Assembly (NCBI RefSeq): GCF_040549465.1
Contig: NZ_JBEPTL010000006.1
Coordinates: forward strand, 1-64,000
DNA from: Lacisediminihabitans sp040549465
Lineage (GTDB): Bacteria > Actinomycetota > Actinomycetes > Actinomycetales > Microbacteriaceae
DNA length: 64,000 nucleotides
Reading direction: 5' to 3'
Made by a program: the position numbers and the translations under genes. Shown one piece after another: positions 18,544-26,300 of the stretch. Under the pieces are notes generated by a model that saw nothing but the letters and a program-made list of their open reading frames with translations, was not told the DNA's origin and made no database searches. Numbering within the stretch: position 1 is the stretch's first letter; every line of letters starts with the position of its first letter.

Positions 18544-19277
18544 TCGGTATCGTCGTCGTCTCGCACAGCCCGGCGCTGGCGCAGGCGGCGGTCGACCTCG
18601 CCCTAGAGATGGTGGCCGGTGACAGGCCGGCGATCGCGATCGCGGCGGGTGCGGGCGACGGCGTGATCGGCACGGATGCCACGAAGGTCGCCGCGGCGAT
18701 CGACGAGGTCGCAGGCCCCGACGGCGTACTCGTGGTGATGGATCTGGGTTCGGCGGTGATGAGCGCCGAGATGGCCCTCGACTTCCGTACCTCCGACGTC
18801 GAGGTGAAACTCTCCAGCGCGCCATTCGTCGAAGGACTCCTGGCGGCCATCGTGACGGCGTCCGGTGGCGCGAACCTCGCCGATGTCGCCAGTGAGGCGA
18901 ATGCGGCCCTCGACCCGAAACGGGGGATGCTCGGCGATCCCCCGCCGGTCGCCGAGGCCTCCGTTGAGGCCGCCGCGCCGCAGGCGAACGCTGAAGAACT
19001 GACCATCATGAACCGCGACGGCCTCCATGCCCGACCAGCGGCGACGCTCGTCTCAGCGCTCGCCGGATTCGACGCGAAGGTCACGATCGCCAACACGCGA
19101 ACCGAAGGCAAGCCGGTGGCTGGCAACAGCCTCATCGGGCTGCTGTCACTCGGCGCGAAGGAGGGCGACGTGGTGGTGGTGGCCGCATCCGGTCCCCAGG
19201 CCGCGGAGGCACTCGACAGGGTGCGCGAACTTGTGACCTCGGGCTTCGGCGAGATGGGTGACGCAGCGGCGGGCTGA
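18540..19277 (+). CDS. dhaM: DhaM-HPr fusion phosphotransferase
   Basis: Shuttles phosphate from the PTS to ADP bound in DhaL. Residues 1-125 are the EIIA-Man-like DhaM domain with its phospho-histidine at His9 (VVVSHSPALA). After an Ala/Pro linker, residues 150-240 are an HPr domain with its active histidine at about 163 (NRDGLHARPAATL). No enzyme I domain is attached, so general EI must charge it. DhaM-HPr fusions of this length are known in Actinobacteria. The stop lies 20 bases from the convergent DUF4166 gene. Confidence 0.92.
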   Translation: MIGIVVVSHSPALAQAAVDLALEMVAGDRPAIAIAAGAGDGVIGTDATKVAAAIDEVAGPDGVLVVMDLGSAVMSAEMALDFRTSDVEVKLSSAPFVEGLLAAIVTASGGANLADVASEANAALDPKRGMLGDPPPVAEASVEAAAPQANAEELTIMNRDGLHARPAATLVSALAGFDAKVTIANTRTEGKPVAGNSLIGLLSLGAKEGDVVVVAASGPQAAEALDRVRELVTSGFGEMGDAAAG

Positions 19278-19296
19278 CCGCGCACGCGAAGGAGCG

Positions 19297-19968
19297 TCAG
19301 ACTCGGCGCTCGTGACGAACCGGTTTGAGGCGGTCAGGGGCATCCGTCGCCTCGGGAAACTCGCAGCTGAATTCGCCCTCGTAGCCGAAGAGAAAGCCGA
19401 ATATCGGGTTACGCACTTCGAGGCGTATTCGATAGACGCCCGCCTCCTCGTCATAGCTCTCGCGCAGGTCGGCGCGACCACTGAGCAGCATGGGGAAGCG
19501 GAAGGCGATGAATCGGCCCTCGTAGAAGCGCTGCGCATCCGAGCGGAGATGAAGCGAGCCGTCCCCGTCAACCGAGAGGTCGAGATCCACCGCGAGGTGC
19601 TGGTGGGTGCCGAGATAGTCGAGCACCCGGCCGTGGGTGTAGATCATCGTCGCGTCGAAACGGCTCGGATGCTTGCGCACCCGGTACTCCCGCACGAAGG
19701 TCACCGTCTCGCGCCCGAACGGGTCGCGGTAGGGATAGTTCTCGATGGTGAACGGCACGTCCCGCCCGACGTCCGGGATCAGGATGTTGCGCACCTTGCC
19801 GATCTTCAGGAAGGGAACCGTCCACCACGGTCCGCGACGTACGTGCGACATCACACCCCGACCGACACAGGCGTACCCCGCGTCGAGGCCCACGCCGAAT
19901 CGTTTCTGCATCATCGGATGCAGGCGCTCGAAGTCTTTGCCGAGTGCGCGTTCGAAGATCGAGGTCAT
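19297..19968 (-). CDS. DUF4166 domain protein
   Basis: A 223-residue soluble protein matching the DUF4166 pattern: MTSIFERALG at the start, FERLHPMMQKRFG, and RFRFPMLLSGRADLRES in the second half. The family is often fused or adjacent to SRPBCC or saccharopine-dehydrogenase-like proteins and has no known function. Its ATG overlaps the end of the upstream SRPBCC gene by four bases, so the pair is co-translated and may form one complex. Confidence 0.78.
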   Translation of the reverse strand: MTSIFERALGKDFERLHPMMQKRFGVGLDAGYACVGRGVMSHVRRGPWWTVPFLKIGKVRNILIPDVGRDVPFTIENYPYRDPFGRETVTFVREYRVRKHPSRFDATMIYTHGRVLDYLGTHQHLAVDLDLSVDGDGSLHLRSDAQRFYEGRFIAFRFPMLLSGRADLRESYDEEAGVYRIRLEVRNPIFGFLFGYEGEFSCEFPEATDAPDRLKPVRHERRV

Positions 19969-20579
19969 GGCGCCTCCAACGTTTCGAGGGTCGTCGGAGC
20001 ATCATCCATGGCCCTGCCACGCTGCGGCACGCGTTCGCATCGCCCCGCCCGCGGCCTGTCCGCCCGCCAGAACGCGAGTACGGATGCCACAGGCCAGCGC
20101 TCGGGTTCGACCCCGGTCTCCGCCCAGATCCGCAACCTGTCGAAGCTCCACGCCGTCATCCAACCGATGAGACGCCGCAGCAGGAACGTGTCGAGCACCC
20201 GGCCCCATCCCGGCCGATAGTCGTAGCCGGTGCTGAAGACGACACCCTCCGTCGTGGGAACGTAGCGCCAGTAGCCGCGTCCGTCGCCGAGCGGCGACAG
20301 GCGATCGCGGGTATCGAAGCGCAGGGCAGATGTCCGCGTGCCGTCGGGACGGGCGCGTTCGCCGAGCGACGTGCCGGTTCCGCGGATGGTGTGCAGCGGC
20401 ATCCGTCGTTCGTAGGCGAAGCGGTAACCGCCGCTCGCCAGTTCGCCAGCCATGGTGATTCGGCTGAAGCGCAGATCCCAGCGGGGATGCAGTTCGGCGT
20501 TCTGCGTGAGCTCCCAGACGCGTTCGAGGTCGGCGCCGATAACGATGCGCACATACACTGCCGACGACGTCATCCCCAC
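19965..20579 (-). CDS. SRPBCC (START/Bet v1-like) family protein
   Basis: A 204-residue protein with the SRPBCC opening (VYVRIVIGADLERVWELTQNAELHPRWD). It also has the beta-sheet/long C-terminal helix layout of polyketide-cyclase/ligand-binding proteins (RRLIGWMTAWSFDRLRIWAE). Ligand unknown. Starts are GTG 20579 or ATG 20573. It forms a two-gene operon with the DUF4166 gene. Confidence 0.75.
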   Translation of the reverse strand: MGMTSSAVYVRIVIGADLERVWELTQNAELHPRWDLRFSRITMAGELASGGYRFAYERRMPLHTIRGTGTSLGERARPDGTRTSALRFDTRDRLSPLGDGRGYWRYVPTTEGVVFSTGYDYRPGWGRVLDTFLLRRLIGWMTAWSFDRLRIWAETGVEPERWPVASVLAFWRADRPRAGRCERVPQRGRAMDDAPTTLETLEAP

Positions 20580-20587
20580 AGCATGGC

Positions 20588-20668
20588 CGAAAACGCAGGA
20601 GATACCCGACGGCGACGCGCGTTTCCGGCCGCAATCGTTCGGCAGGGCACCGATGTCCTGCGTTTTCG
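20588..20668. repeat. Inverted-repeat element with CGAAAACGCAGGA arms
   Basis: CGAAAACGCAGGA (20588-20600) and its exact reverse complement (20656-20668) flank 55 bases. Unlike the other long hairpins here it lies between divergent genes (SRPBCC and DUF6350), so termination is not an obvious role. Its size (81 bp) matches the other elements, although the arm sequence differs. Confidence 0.65.
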
Positions 20669-20746
20669 TGAAGTGCGCTGTCGAGTTCGTGAAAGACGGA
20701 CCGGCGAGCCGCGGATGCGAGGGTGCGCAGGTAGGCTCCGACGGGT

Positions 20747-21958
20747 ATGAATCGTCCGCTCACCGCCCTCTTCGCCGCGCTCGAAGCGTTGCTCGTCGCC
20801 GCGATCGGCGTGGGCATCCCGCTCGTGCCGCTGACCATCCTCTGGGCCGTTCAGTACGGACTGCAGATCGACTGGATCGTCTTCTGGCGGGCCGCGACCG
20901 ACATCTGGCTTCTCGGCTCGGGCGTCGACGTGACGATGACGCTCAACCCGGCCATCGTCGCCAGCCTGGGCTTCACGGGGGCGGGCACCCCGTTCATCCT
21001 GACCATCGCACCGCTCGGTTTCGCGCTGCTCACCGCGCTGCTCGGTGTGCGAGCCGGGCGCCGCATCGTCGAGACACCGCACTATCGACTCGGCATCCTC
21101 GTCGCGATCGGAACCTTCGCCGTCGTATCGCTCGGCATCACGCTCAGCACGGTCTTCGCGTCCGCCCGCCCCTCGATCTGGCAGGGCACGCTGCTGCCGA
21201 CTTTGGTGTTTGCGCTCGGTATTGTGATCGGCGAGCAGCTCGGCCGGCGGGGGATCGCGGATGCCCGTCCCGGCCGAATTCGCGGATGGTTCGCCGACTG
21301 GCGGCCGCAGTATCGAGCCACCGTCGGCACGGCCCTTCGGGGCGGAGCGGTGGCCGCCTCGATGGTGCTGGTCGTCTCAGCCCTCCTGGTCGCCGTGCTG
21401 CTGCTCACCAGTTACGCGAAGATCATCTCGCTCTACGAGGGCATGCACGCCGGCCTGCTCGGTGGCATCGCCGTCACCGTCGGCCAGTTCGCCTTCCTGC
21501 CGAATCTGGTGATCTGGGCGGCGTCCTGGCTGGTCGGCCCCGGTTTCGCCGTGGGAACTGGTTCCTCCGTCGGTCCGCTCGGCACGAGCCTCGGGCCGAT
21601 TCCCGGTGTACCGATTCTCGGCGCGCTGCCGAGCGGCGACCTCGGCTGGGGCTTCCTCGGCCTGCTCGTTCCCGTGCTCGCCGGGTTCGCGGCGGCGATC
21701 GTGCTGCGTCCGCGTCTCGTGCGAGAGCTTGGTGCTGTCGGGCGTGGGCCATGGCTGCTGCTGACCGGCATTCTCGTCGGTATTGCCGGGGGCATCCTGC
21801 TCGGCTTCCTGGCCTGGGTCTCGGCCGGTTCCGCAGGTCCCGGGCGTCTCATCGACGTGGGGCCTTCACCGTGGCTGGTGGGTGGATTCGCTGCCCTCGA
21901 AATCGGTCTGGCAGCGATCGTTGGGCTCTTCGCGGGGCGACCTTCCCGCACGGAGTAG
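20747..21958 (+). CDS. DUF6350 family polytopic membrane protein
   Basis: A 403-residue protein with about ten hydrophobic segments and several Gly-rich turns (GPLGTSLGPIPGVPILGALP). It is the DUF6350 protein that in many Actinobacteria sits directly upstream of purN or sucCD; its function is unknown. A TAGGCT box lies nine bases before the ATG. The stop is 30 bases before purN, which has its own promoter. Confidence 0.78.
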   Translation: MNRPLTALFAALEALLVAAIGVGIPLVPLTILWAVQYGLQIDWIVFWRAATDIWLLGSGVDVTMTLNPAIVASLGFTGAGTPFILTIAPLGFALLTALLGVRAGRRIVETPHYRLGILVAIGTFAVVSLGITLSTVFASARPSIWQGTLLPTLVFALGIVIGEQLGRRGIADARPGRIRGWFADWRPQYRATVGTALRGGAVAASMVLVVSALLVAVLLLTSYAKIISLYEGMHAGLLGGIAVTVGQFAFLPNLVIWAASWLVGPGFAVGTGSSVGPLGTSLGPIPGVPILGALPSGDLGWGFLGLLVPVLAGFAAAIVLRPRLVRELGAVGRGPWLLLTGILVGIAGGILLGFLAWVSAGSAGPGRLIDVGPSPWLVGGFAALEIGLAAIVGLFAGRPSRTE

Positions 21959-21976
21959 CCGAACCTCTCGCCACGG

Positions 21977-21982
21977 TAGGCT
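21977..21982 (+). promoter_or_regulatory. -10 box TAGGCT, leaderless start of purN
   Basis: TAGGCT, exactly six bases, then the GTG at 21989. The six bases are CGGGGG and leave no room for a leader. Confidence 0.5.
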
Positions 21983-21988
21983 CGGGGG

Positions 21989-22582
21989 GTGCTTTCACTG
22001 GTCGTCCTGATCTCCGGCGGCGGATCGAACCTTCGCTCTCTTCTTGAGGCGTCGGAGGACGCGGAGTTTCCGGCCAGGGTCGTCGCTGTCGGAGCAGATC
22101 GCGACGCCGACGGCTTCGAACACGCCGAGCACTTCGGCATTCCCACCTTCGCGGCCGCCCTCTCCAGCTTCCCGGATCGCGAGAGTTGGGGCGACGCCAT
22201 CCTCGAACAGATCCAGGCATGGACGCCCGACCTCGTGATTCTCAGCGGGTTCATGAAGCTGCTGCCGCCCAGGGTCATCGCGGCGCTCAGTCCCAACCTG
22301 ATCAACACGCATCCGGCCTACCTGCCGGAGTTCCCAGGAGCTCACGGCGTGCGGGACGCACTCGCTGCCGGCGCGACCGAGACCGGGGCGAGCATCATCA
22401 TCGTCGACAATGGCATCGATGCCGGCCCGATCATCGCCCAGCGCAGGGTTCTGGTGCTGCCGGGTGACACCGAGGCCACACTGCACGAGCGCATCAAGCC
22501 GGTCGAGCGCGAGCTGCTGCTGCAGGCCGTGCTGGATGTCGCGAACGGTGCCGTCTCCCTCGAGAAGCTCGCGCGCGCCTAA
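21989..22582 (+). CDS. purN: Phosphoribosylglycinamide formyltransferase
   Basis: Transfers a formyl group from 10-formyl-THF to GAR in purine synthesis. A 197-residue formyltransferase fold: LISGGGSNLRSLL at the N-terminus, FMKLLPP, NTHPAYLPEFPGAHGVRDAL (catalytic Asn/His), and the closing Asp in DNGIDAGPIIAQ. GTG start, leaderless. The TAA stop is the first base triplet of a 20-bp tandem repeat. Confidence 0.95.
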   Translation: MLSLVVLISGGGSNLRSLLEASEDAEFPARVVAVGADRDADGFEHAEHFGIPTFAAALSSFPDRESWGDAILEQIQAWTPDLVILSGFMKLLPPRVIAALSPNLINTHPAYLPEFPGAHGVRDALAAGATETGASIIIVDNGIDAGPIIAQRRVLVLPGDTEATLHERIKPVERELLLQAVLDVANGAVSLEKLARA

Positions 22583-22639
22583 CTCGCGCTATCCAGCGTT
22601 AACTCGCGCTATCCAGCGTTAACTCGCGCTATCCAGCAT
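22580..22639. repeat. Three 20-bp tandem repeats starting at the purN stop codon
   Basis: TAACTCGCGCTATCCAGCGT at 22580-22599 and 22600-22619, with a third copy differing in the last two bases at 22620-22639. The first TAA is the purN stop, so stop codons are reiterated in the same register only every 60 bases. Confidence 0.9.
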
Positions 22640-22644
22640 CGCCG

Positions 22645-22697
22645 AGTTGGCAGTTGTGGTGACTTCGCGTCCCTTTGGCTCGCCACAAGTGCCAAGT
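22645..22697 (+). terminator. Hairpin after purN
   Basis: AGTTGGCAGTTGTGGTGA (22645-22662) pairs with TCGCCACAAGTGCCAAGT (22680-22697) at 15 of 18 positions. It lies between purN and the promoter of purH and is a plausible terminator, though without a T tract. Confidence 0.5.
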
Positions 22698-22727
22698 CGA
22701 TGAGAGACGAGGCGACCGCGCGGCGTT

Positions 22728-22733
22728 TAGACT
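22728..22733 (+). promoter_or_regulatory. -10 box TAGACT of purH
   Basis: TAGACTTG directly precedes the ZTP riboswitch, and the same octamer occupies the same position before the glyA riboswitch (41851). Transcription would start at the 5' edge of the aptamer. Confidence 0.5.
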
Positions 22734-22739
22734 TGTACT

Positions 22740-22809
22740 GTCGCGACTGGCGTTGAGATGGGCAACCATCGGGGAGCGACCCTGATCGTTTCGGCCGTTC
22801 GCCTGGGCT
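22740..22809 (+). ncRNA. ZTP (pfl) riboswitch upstream of purH
   Basis: Matches the pfl/ZTP aptamer of Actinobacteria: GCGACTGGCG, a short hairpin with GATGGGCAACCATC, GGGGAGCGAC, and the conserved 3' GGCCGTTCGCCTGGGC. ZTP riboswitches sense ZMP/ZTP, which accumulates when 10-formyl-THF is short, and activate folate/purine genes. Here the ligand is the substrate of the PurH enzyme itself. A hairpin at 22812-22834 (ACCGGAC/GTCCGGT) lies just before the AAGGAG ribosome site and is the probable expression platform. Confidence 0.88.
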
Positions 22810-22854
22810 GAACCGGACCCCTTTGTCGTCCGGTCATGCCATAAGGAGCCGTCA

Positions 22855-24477
22855 GTGTCCGTTAACAATCCAGCGTCAGCATCCGCCCATTCCTCTTCCG
22901 ACTATCGCGATCGGGATGCCATCCCGATCACCCGCGCACTTATCTCAGTGAGCGACAAGACCGGCCTGCTCGAGCTCGCCGCAGCCCTCGCAGGCGCCGG
23001 GGTCGAGATCGTCTCCACCGGCTCGACCGCCAAGACCATCGCCGATGCCGGGCACCCCGTCACCGAGGTTGCCCAGGTCACCGGCTTTCCAGAGTCCCTC
23101 GACGGCCGGGTTAAGACGTTGCACCCCGCGATCCACGCAGGCATCCTCGCGGACCTCCGCCTGGCGAGCCACGAGGTACAACTCGCCGAACTGGGCGTGA
23201 AGCCCTTCGAACTCGTTGTGGTAAATCTCTATCCGTTCGTCGAGACCATCGCCTCCGGAGTGACCGGCGATGCCGCGATCGAGCAGATCGACATCGGCGG
23301 CCCTGCCATGGTGCGTGCTGCTGCCAAGAACCACGCCAATGTCGCGATCGCCGTCTCGCCCGACAGCTACGCGCAGGTCATCAAGGCGGTGACGCTCGGC
23401 GGCACGACGTTGGCCCAACGCCAGCGTCTCGCGGGCGAGGCCTTCGCGCACACCGCCGCCTATGACACCGCCGTTGCCGACTTCTTCGCGAAGAATATCG
23501 GCGTCCGCGCCGAGCACCCTTTCGAGGAGGCTGACATTTTCGAACTGCGTGCCAGTCTCAAGAACGTTCTTCGCTACGGCGAGAACTCGCACCAGGATGC
23601 CTCCCTGTACGTCACTACAGACGGAGCTGGCATCGCGCAGGCGACCCAGCTGCACGGCAAGGAGATGTCGTACAACAACTACGTGGATGCGGATGCAGCC
23701 CTCCGCACCGCCTACGACTTCAGCGAGCCGGCCGTCGCCATCATCAAGCACGCCCAGCCCTGCGGAATCGCGGTCGCTCGTGGTGCCGGCGATCCGATCG
23801 CCTCAGCCCACCTGCGCGCGCACGAGTGCGACCCTGTGTCGGCCTACGGCGGCGTGATCGCGGCCAACCGCACAGTCTCGCTGGAGATGGCGAAGGCGGT
23901 CAAAGACATCTTCACCGAGGTTGTGATCGCGCCCGACTTCGAACCGGAGGCGCTGGAACTGCTGCAGACGAAGAAGAACCTGAGGCTGCTCAAGCTGCCC
24001 GCCGGGTACCACCGCGAAGACACCGAGTTTAAGCAGATCAGCGGTGGACTGCTGGTGCAGCAGCCCGATGTCTTCGACAACTTCAGCTCCGACGGCTGGA
24101 CGCTGGTCGCCGGCGAGGAGGCGGATGCCGCCACTCGCGCCGATCTCGAGTTCGCCTGGCGTGCCGTGCGTGCGGTCAAGTCCAACGCGATCCTGCTCGC
24201 TCACGACGGGGCGTCGGTCGGAGTCGGCATGGGGCAGGTCAACCGGGTCGACTCGTGCCGCCTCGCGGTGAGCCGGGCAGGGGAGCGGGCCGCGGGTTCC
24301 GTTGCGGCATCCGATGCCTTCTTCCCCTTCGCCGACGGCCTGCAGATTTTGCTCGACGCCGACATCACCGCTGTGGCCCAGCCCGGCGGTTCTGTGCGTG
24401 ACGACGAAGTGATCGCGGCGGCGAAGGCTGCCGGCGTGACGATGTACTTCACCGGGGAGCGCCACTTCTATCACTAA
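22855..24477 (+). CDS. purH: Bifunctional AICAR formyltransferase/IMP cyclohydrolase
   Basis: Catalyses the last two steps of IMP synthesis. The 540-residue protein has the IMP cyclohydrolase domain first (LISVSDKTGLLELAAAL, STGSTAKTIADAG, KTLHPAIHAGIL). The AICAR transformylase domain follows (LRYGENSHQDASLY, KHAQPCG) and ends FTGERHFYH. GTG 22855 has AAGGAG upstream. About 25 residues of Ala/Ser-rich extension precede the homology. Controlled by the ZTP riboswitch. Confidence 0.95.
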   Translation: MSVNNPASASAHSSSDYRDRDAIPITRALISVSDKTGLLELAAALAGAGVEIVSTGSTAKTIADAGHPVTEVAQVTGFPESLDGRVKTLHPAIHAGILADLRLASHEVQLAELGVKPFELVVVNLYPFVETIASGVTGDAAIEQIDIGGPAMVRAAAKNHANVAIAVSPDSYAQVIKAVTLGGTTLAQRQRLAGEAFAHTAAYDTAVADFFAKNIGVRAEHPFEEADIFELRASLKNVLRYGENSHQDASLYVTTDGAGIAQATQLHGKEMSYNNYVDADAALRTAYDFSEPAVAIIKHAQPCGIAVARGAGDPIASAHLRAHECDPVSAYGGVIAANRTVSLEMAKAVKDIFTEVVIAPDFEPEALELLQTKKNLRLLKLPAGYHREDTEFKQISGGLLVQQPDVFDNFSSDGWTLVAGEEADAATRADLEFAWRAVRAVKSNAILLAHDGASVGVGMGQVNRVDSCRLAVSRAGERAAGSVAASDAFFPFADGLQILLDADITAVAQPGGSVRDDEVIAAAKAAGVTMYFTGERHFYH

Positions 24478-24494
24478 GGGATAGTCGCTGACCG

Positions 24495-24518
24495 AGCCTG
24501 TCGAGATCTCGGCAGGCT
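24495..24518 (+). terminator. Stem-loop after purH
   Basis: AGCCTGTCGAGATCTCGGCAGGCT folds into a stem of AGCCTG/CAGGCT extended by CGAGATCTCG. It lies 17 bases after the purH stop. The next 300 bases up to the convergent ice-binding gene hold no gene I can support. Confidence 0.55.
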
Positions 24519-24817
24519 TCACGGGCCCCATGTCGGGCAGGCTAAACGCGAACGCGTCCGACCGCTGCCGACTGATGCCAGCAACGACGCGGGAGTGTCC
24601 GGTCGCGATGCGGCTGCCGGTCTAGGACGTTCGCGCACAAGGACTAACAGTCCTATGGGCTCACACCAGGTGTCGATTGTTGGAGCACTGTTGGGTCGAA
24701 GAACGAGGGGGCGATGTTGACGCGCTCGCGGGTTCAGCGGTGGTTTGGCTCCGGCTCAGTGACCCTCGATCAATTGGTTTCGCTGGATTGGCGGCAATGG
24801 GATCTTCGGCCTGGTGC

Positions 24818-25825
24818 TTACTCGGCGCGATGTCGGGAACCTAGGGGGTGCACCTTTAGGGTTCGTCGCCGATGGAGCACGAGGATCAGACCAGCGAATA
24901 TGAGCAAGGATCCAGCAATCGTTGGTGCAGTCGAGTCGAATCCCGTGGACGGGAGGGTCGGTCCGCTGGCTGCAGCGGCCCGGGCATCCGCAGCGCTGGC
25001 AGCCGATGCCGCTGCTGCCGCGGCTGCTTGTCGTTGGGCCGCAAGGCGGGCGATGGTCGCGTTCGAGGGGGAACTCGCGACGATGGCCGAGCGCGCACCA
25101 CACTCCGTAGATCGGCTGATCACGTTGTCGTCTAGTGTCACCGCACCGTTACGAGCGAGCAGTCGTCCGGTGATGGTTGCGCCGGTGTTCGCGGTTATGG
25201 AAGCCAGAGCGAGGATTGTGCCGACAAAGGTCGAGCCGCTGCCAAGGGTTGCCGAGCTTCCTACCTTCCAGTAAACATTGCACTGGTTGGCTCCGCCGAT
25301 AAAGAGCACGCGGCTCGCGGAACCGGTGATCAGAGTCGATGCCGCTTGGAAGATGAAGACGGATGACGCGTCCCCGTTAAGTGTCAGGTCGCCGTTTATC
25401 GATAGAGCGTCGCCCGAGTAGACGCCAGGGGCGAGCGTTTGGCCACCCAGATCGATGAGGTTCGACACGTCGGGGGTGCGCCCGGCCGCATCGTTGTAGG
25501 CGGTGGTCACATCGACCTGTGCCTGTTCTGCTTGGGCATCGGTTGCGTGAATGACTCCGTTGTTGATCTGGCCCGGTGGAAATCCGACGACAGATGTTCC
25601 CGGGTCAAGCCCAACATCGCCGTCATTGATCACGCTGTTACCTGTGTTCGTGACCGTTGTGCTCGCCAGCACGTTATAGCTGTCGGCCGTACCAAGGCCA
25701 ACGTTCGGGGGTGTCACTGCGCTTGCGGCATCGGAAGACGCCAGGACGACGACGGCCACCAGCCCGGCGCCGAGACCTGTGCTGAAAACGAGACGCGCAC
25801 GTGAACGTAGAGGAGAAATAGACAC
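24818..25825 (-). CDS. LPXTG-anchored ice-binding protein (DUF3494)
   Basis: A 335-residue secreted protein. A signal peptide (hydrophobic core then SDAASA) is followed by the DUF3494 ice-binding domain, with its N-terminal marker LGTADSYNVLASTTVTNTG and the GDVGLDPG...PPGQ stretch. The domain also has repeated solenoid turns (NGDLTLNGDASSVFIFQ, SITANTGATITGRLLARNGAVTLDDN). An Ala-rich linker, the sorting signal LPSTG, a membrane helix and HRRR complete it. Such proteins bind ice crystals, and anchoring would tether the cell to ice. I chose GTG 25825 because AAAGG sits seven bases upstream. ATG 25852 is in frame but lacks a ribosome site. Confidence 0.9.
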   Translation of the reverse strand: MSISPLRSRARLVFSTGLGAGLVAVVVLASSDAASAVTPPNVGLGTADSYNVLASTTVTNTGNSVINDGDVGLDPGTSVVGFPPGQINNGVIHATDAQAEQAQVDVTTAYNDAAGRTPDVSNLIDLGGQTLAPGVYSGDALSINGDLTLNGDASSVFIFQAASTLITGSASRVLFIGGANQCNVYWKVGSSATLGSGSTFVGTILALASITANTGATITGRLLARNGAVTLDDNVISRSTECGARSAIVASSPSNATIARLAAQRQAAAAAAASAASAADARAAAASGPTLPSTGFDSTAPTIAGSLLIFAGLILVLHRRRTLKVHPLGSRHRAE

Positions 25826-25916
25826 AGGCCCGCCTTTCGCGAAGTTCTTCATGAAATTCAGCAGGGTTCGGGTCGATGCCTATGTTCCATATTTCTACTC
25901 TGACCAAACCTGACGT

Positions 25917-25950
25917 TCTATACCCCATTTGGGGGGTAAGAACGGGCTAT
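25917..25950 (-). promoter_or_regulatory. Candidate promoter of the ice-binding gene
   Basis: On the minus strand TATAGA (25922-25917) is a good -10, with TTCTTA at 25942-25937 as an imperfect -35 only 14 bases away. Between them is CCCC-AAAT-GGGG, a short inverted repeat that could bind a regulator. The region 25,950-26,280 contains only short, uncharacteristic frames. Confidence 0.35.
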
Positions 25951-26300
25951 TCGTTCGGAACACAATGGAACGCGGAGTCCTCCCACTGTGACACACTTCG
26001 GCGCTGTGGCGGCTGCCTTCGAACTCGAGCTGCATCGCTCCGCGTCCCGCTCGCGCTCGAACCGCAAAGCGTGGGGAAGGATCGTTCCACTCTCGACGGT
26101 CGCCCACACTTGTTCTAAACCGGCTCGAAACTCTTCCCCAACCCGTAGAGACCGGTGTATTCGGTGGCGCCAAAACTCACTCATCGAATGAGAACGGCGA
26201 GCCCAGAGTCTCCCGTAGCTTCAGCGCGCAAAGCTCTCGGCAGGCTCGGTCAGAGCGTAGTCAGCCGGTTCATAGTCGTCGTCCCATAGGGTCGGTGACC

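Noticed and set aside
24641..24670. AGGACTAACAGTCCT hairpin in the spacer after purH
   Set aside because: Five-base stem without conserved context or T tract; too weak to call.
24714..25274. 186-codon plus-strand frame opposite the ice-binding gene
   Set aside because: Ala/Arg-rich, antisense to a protein with signal peptide, domain and sorting signal; no homology.
25895..26191. Several 67-92 codon frames in the gap between the ice-binding and dimethylargininase genes
   Set aside because: Overlap each other on both strands, lack ribosome sites and show no recognisable sequence; treated as non-coding.
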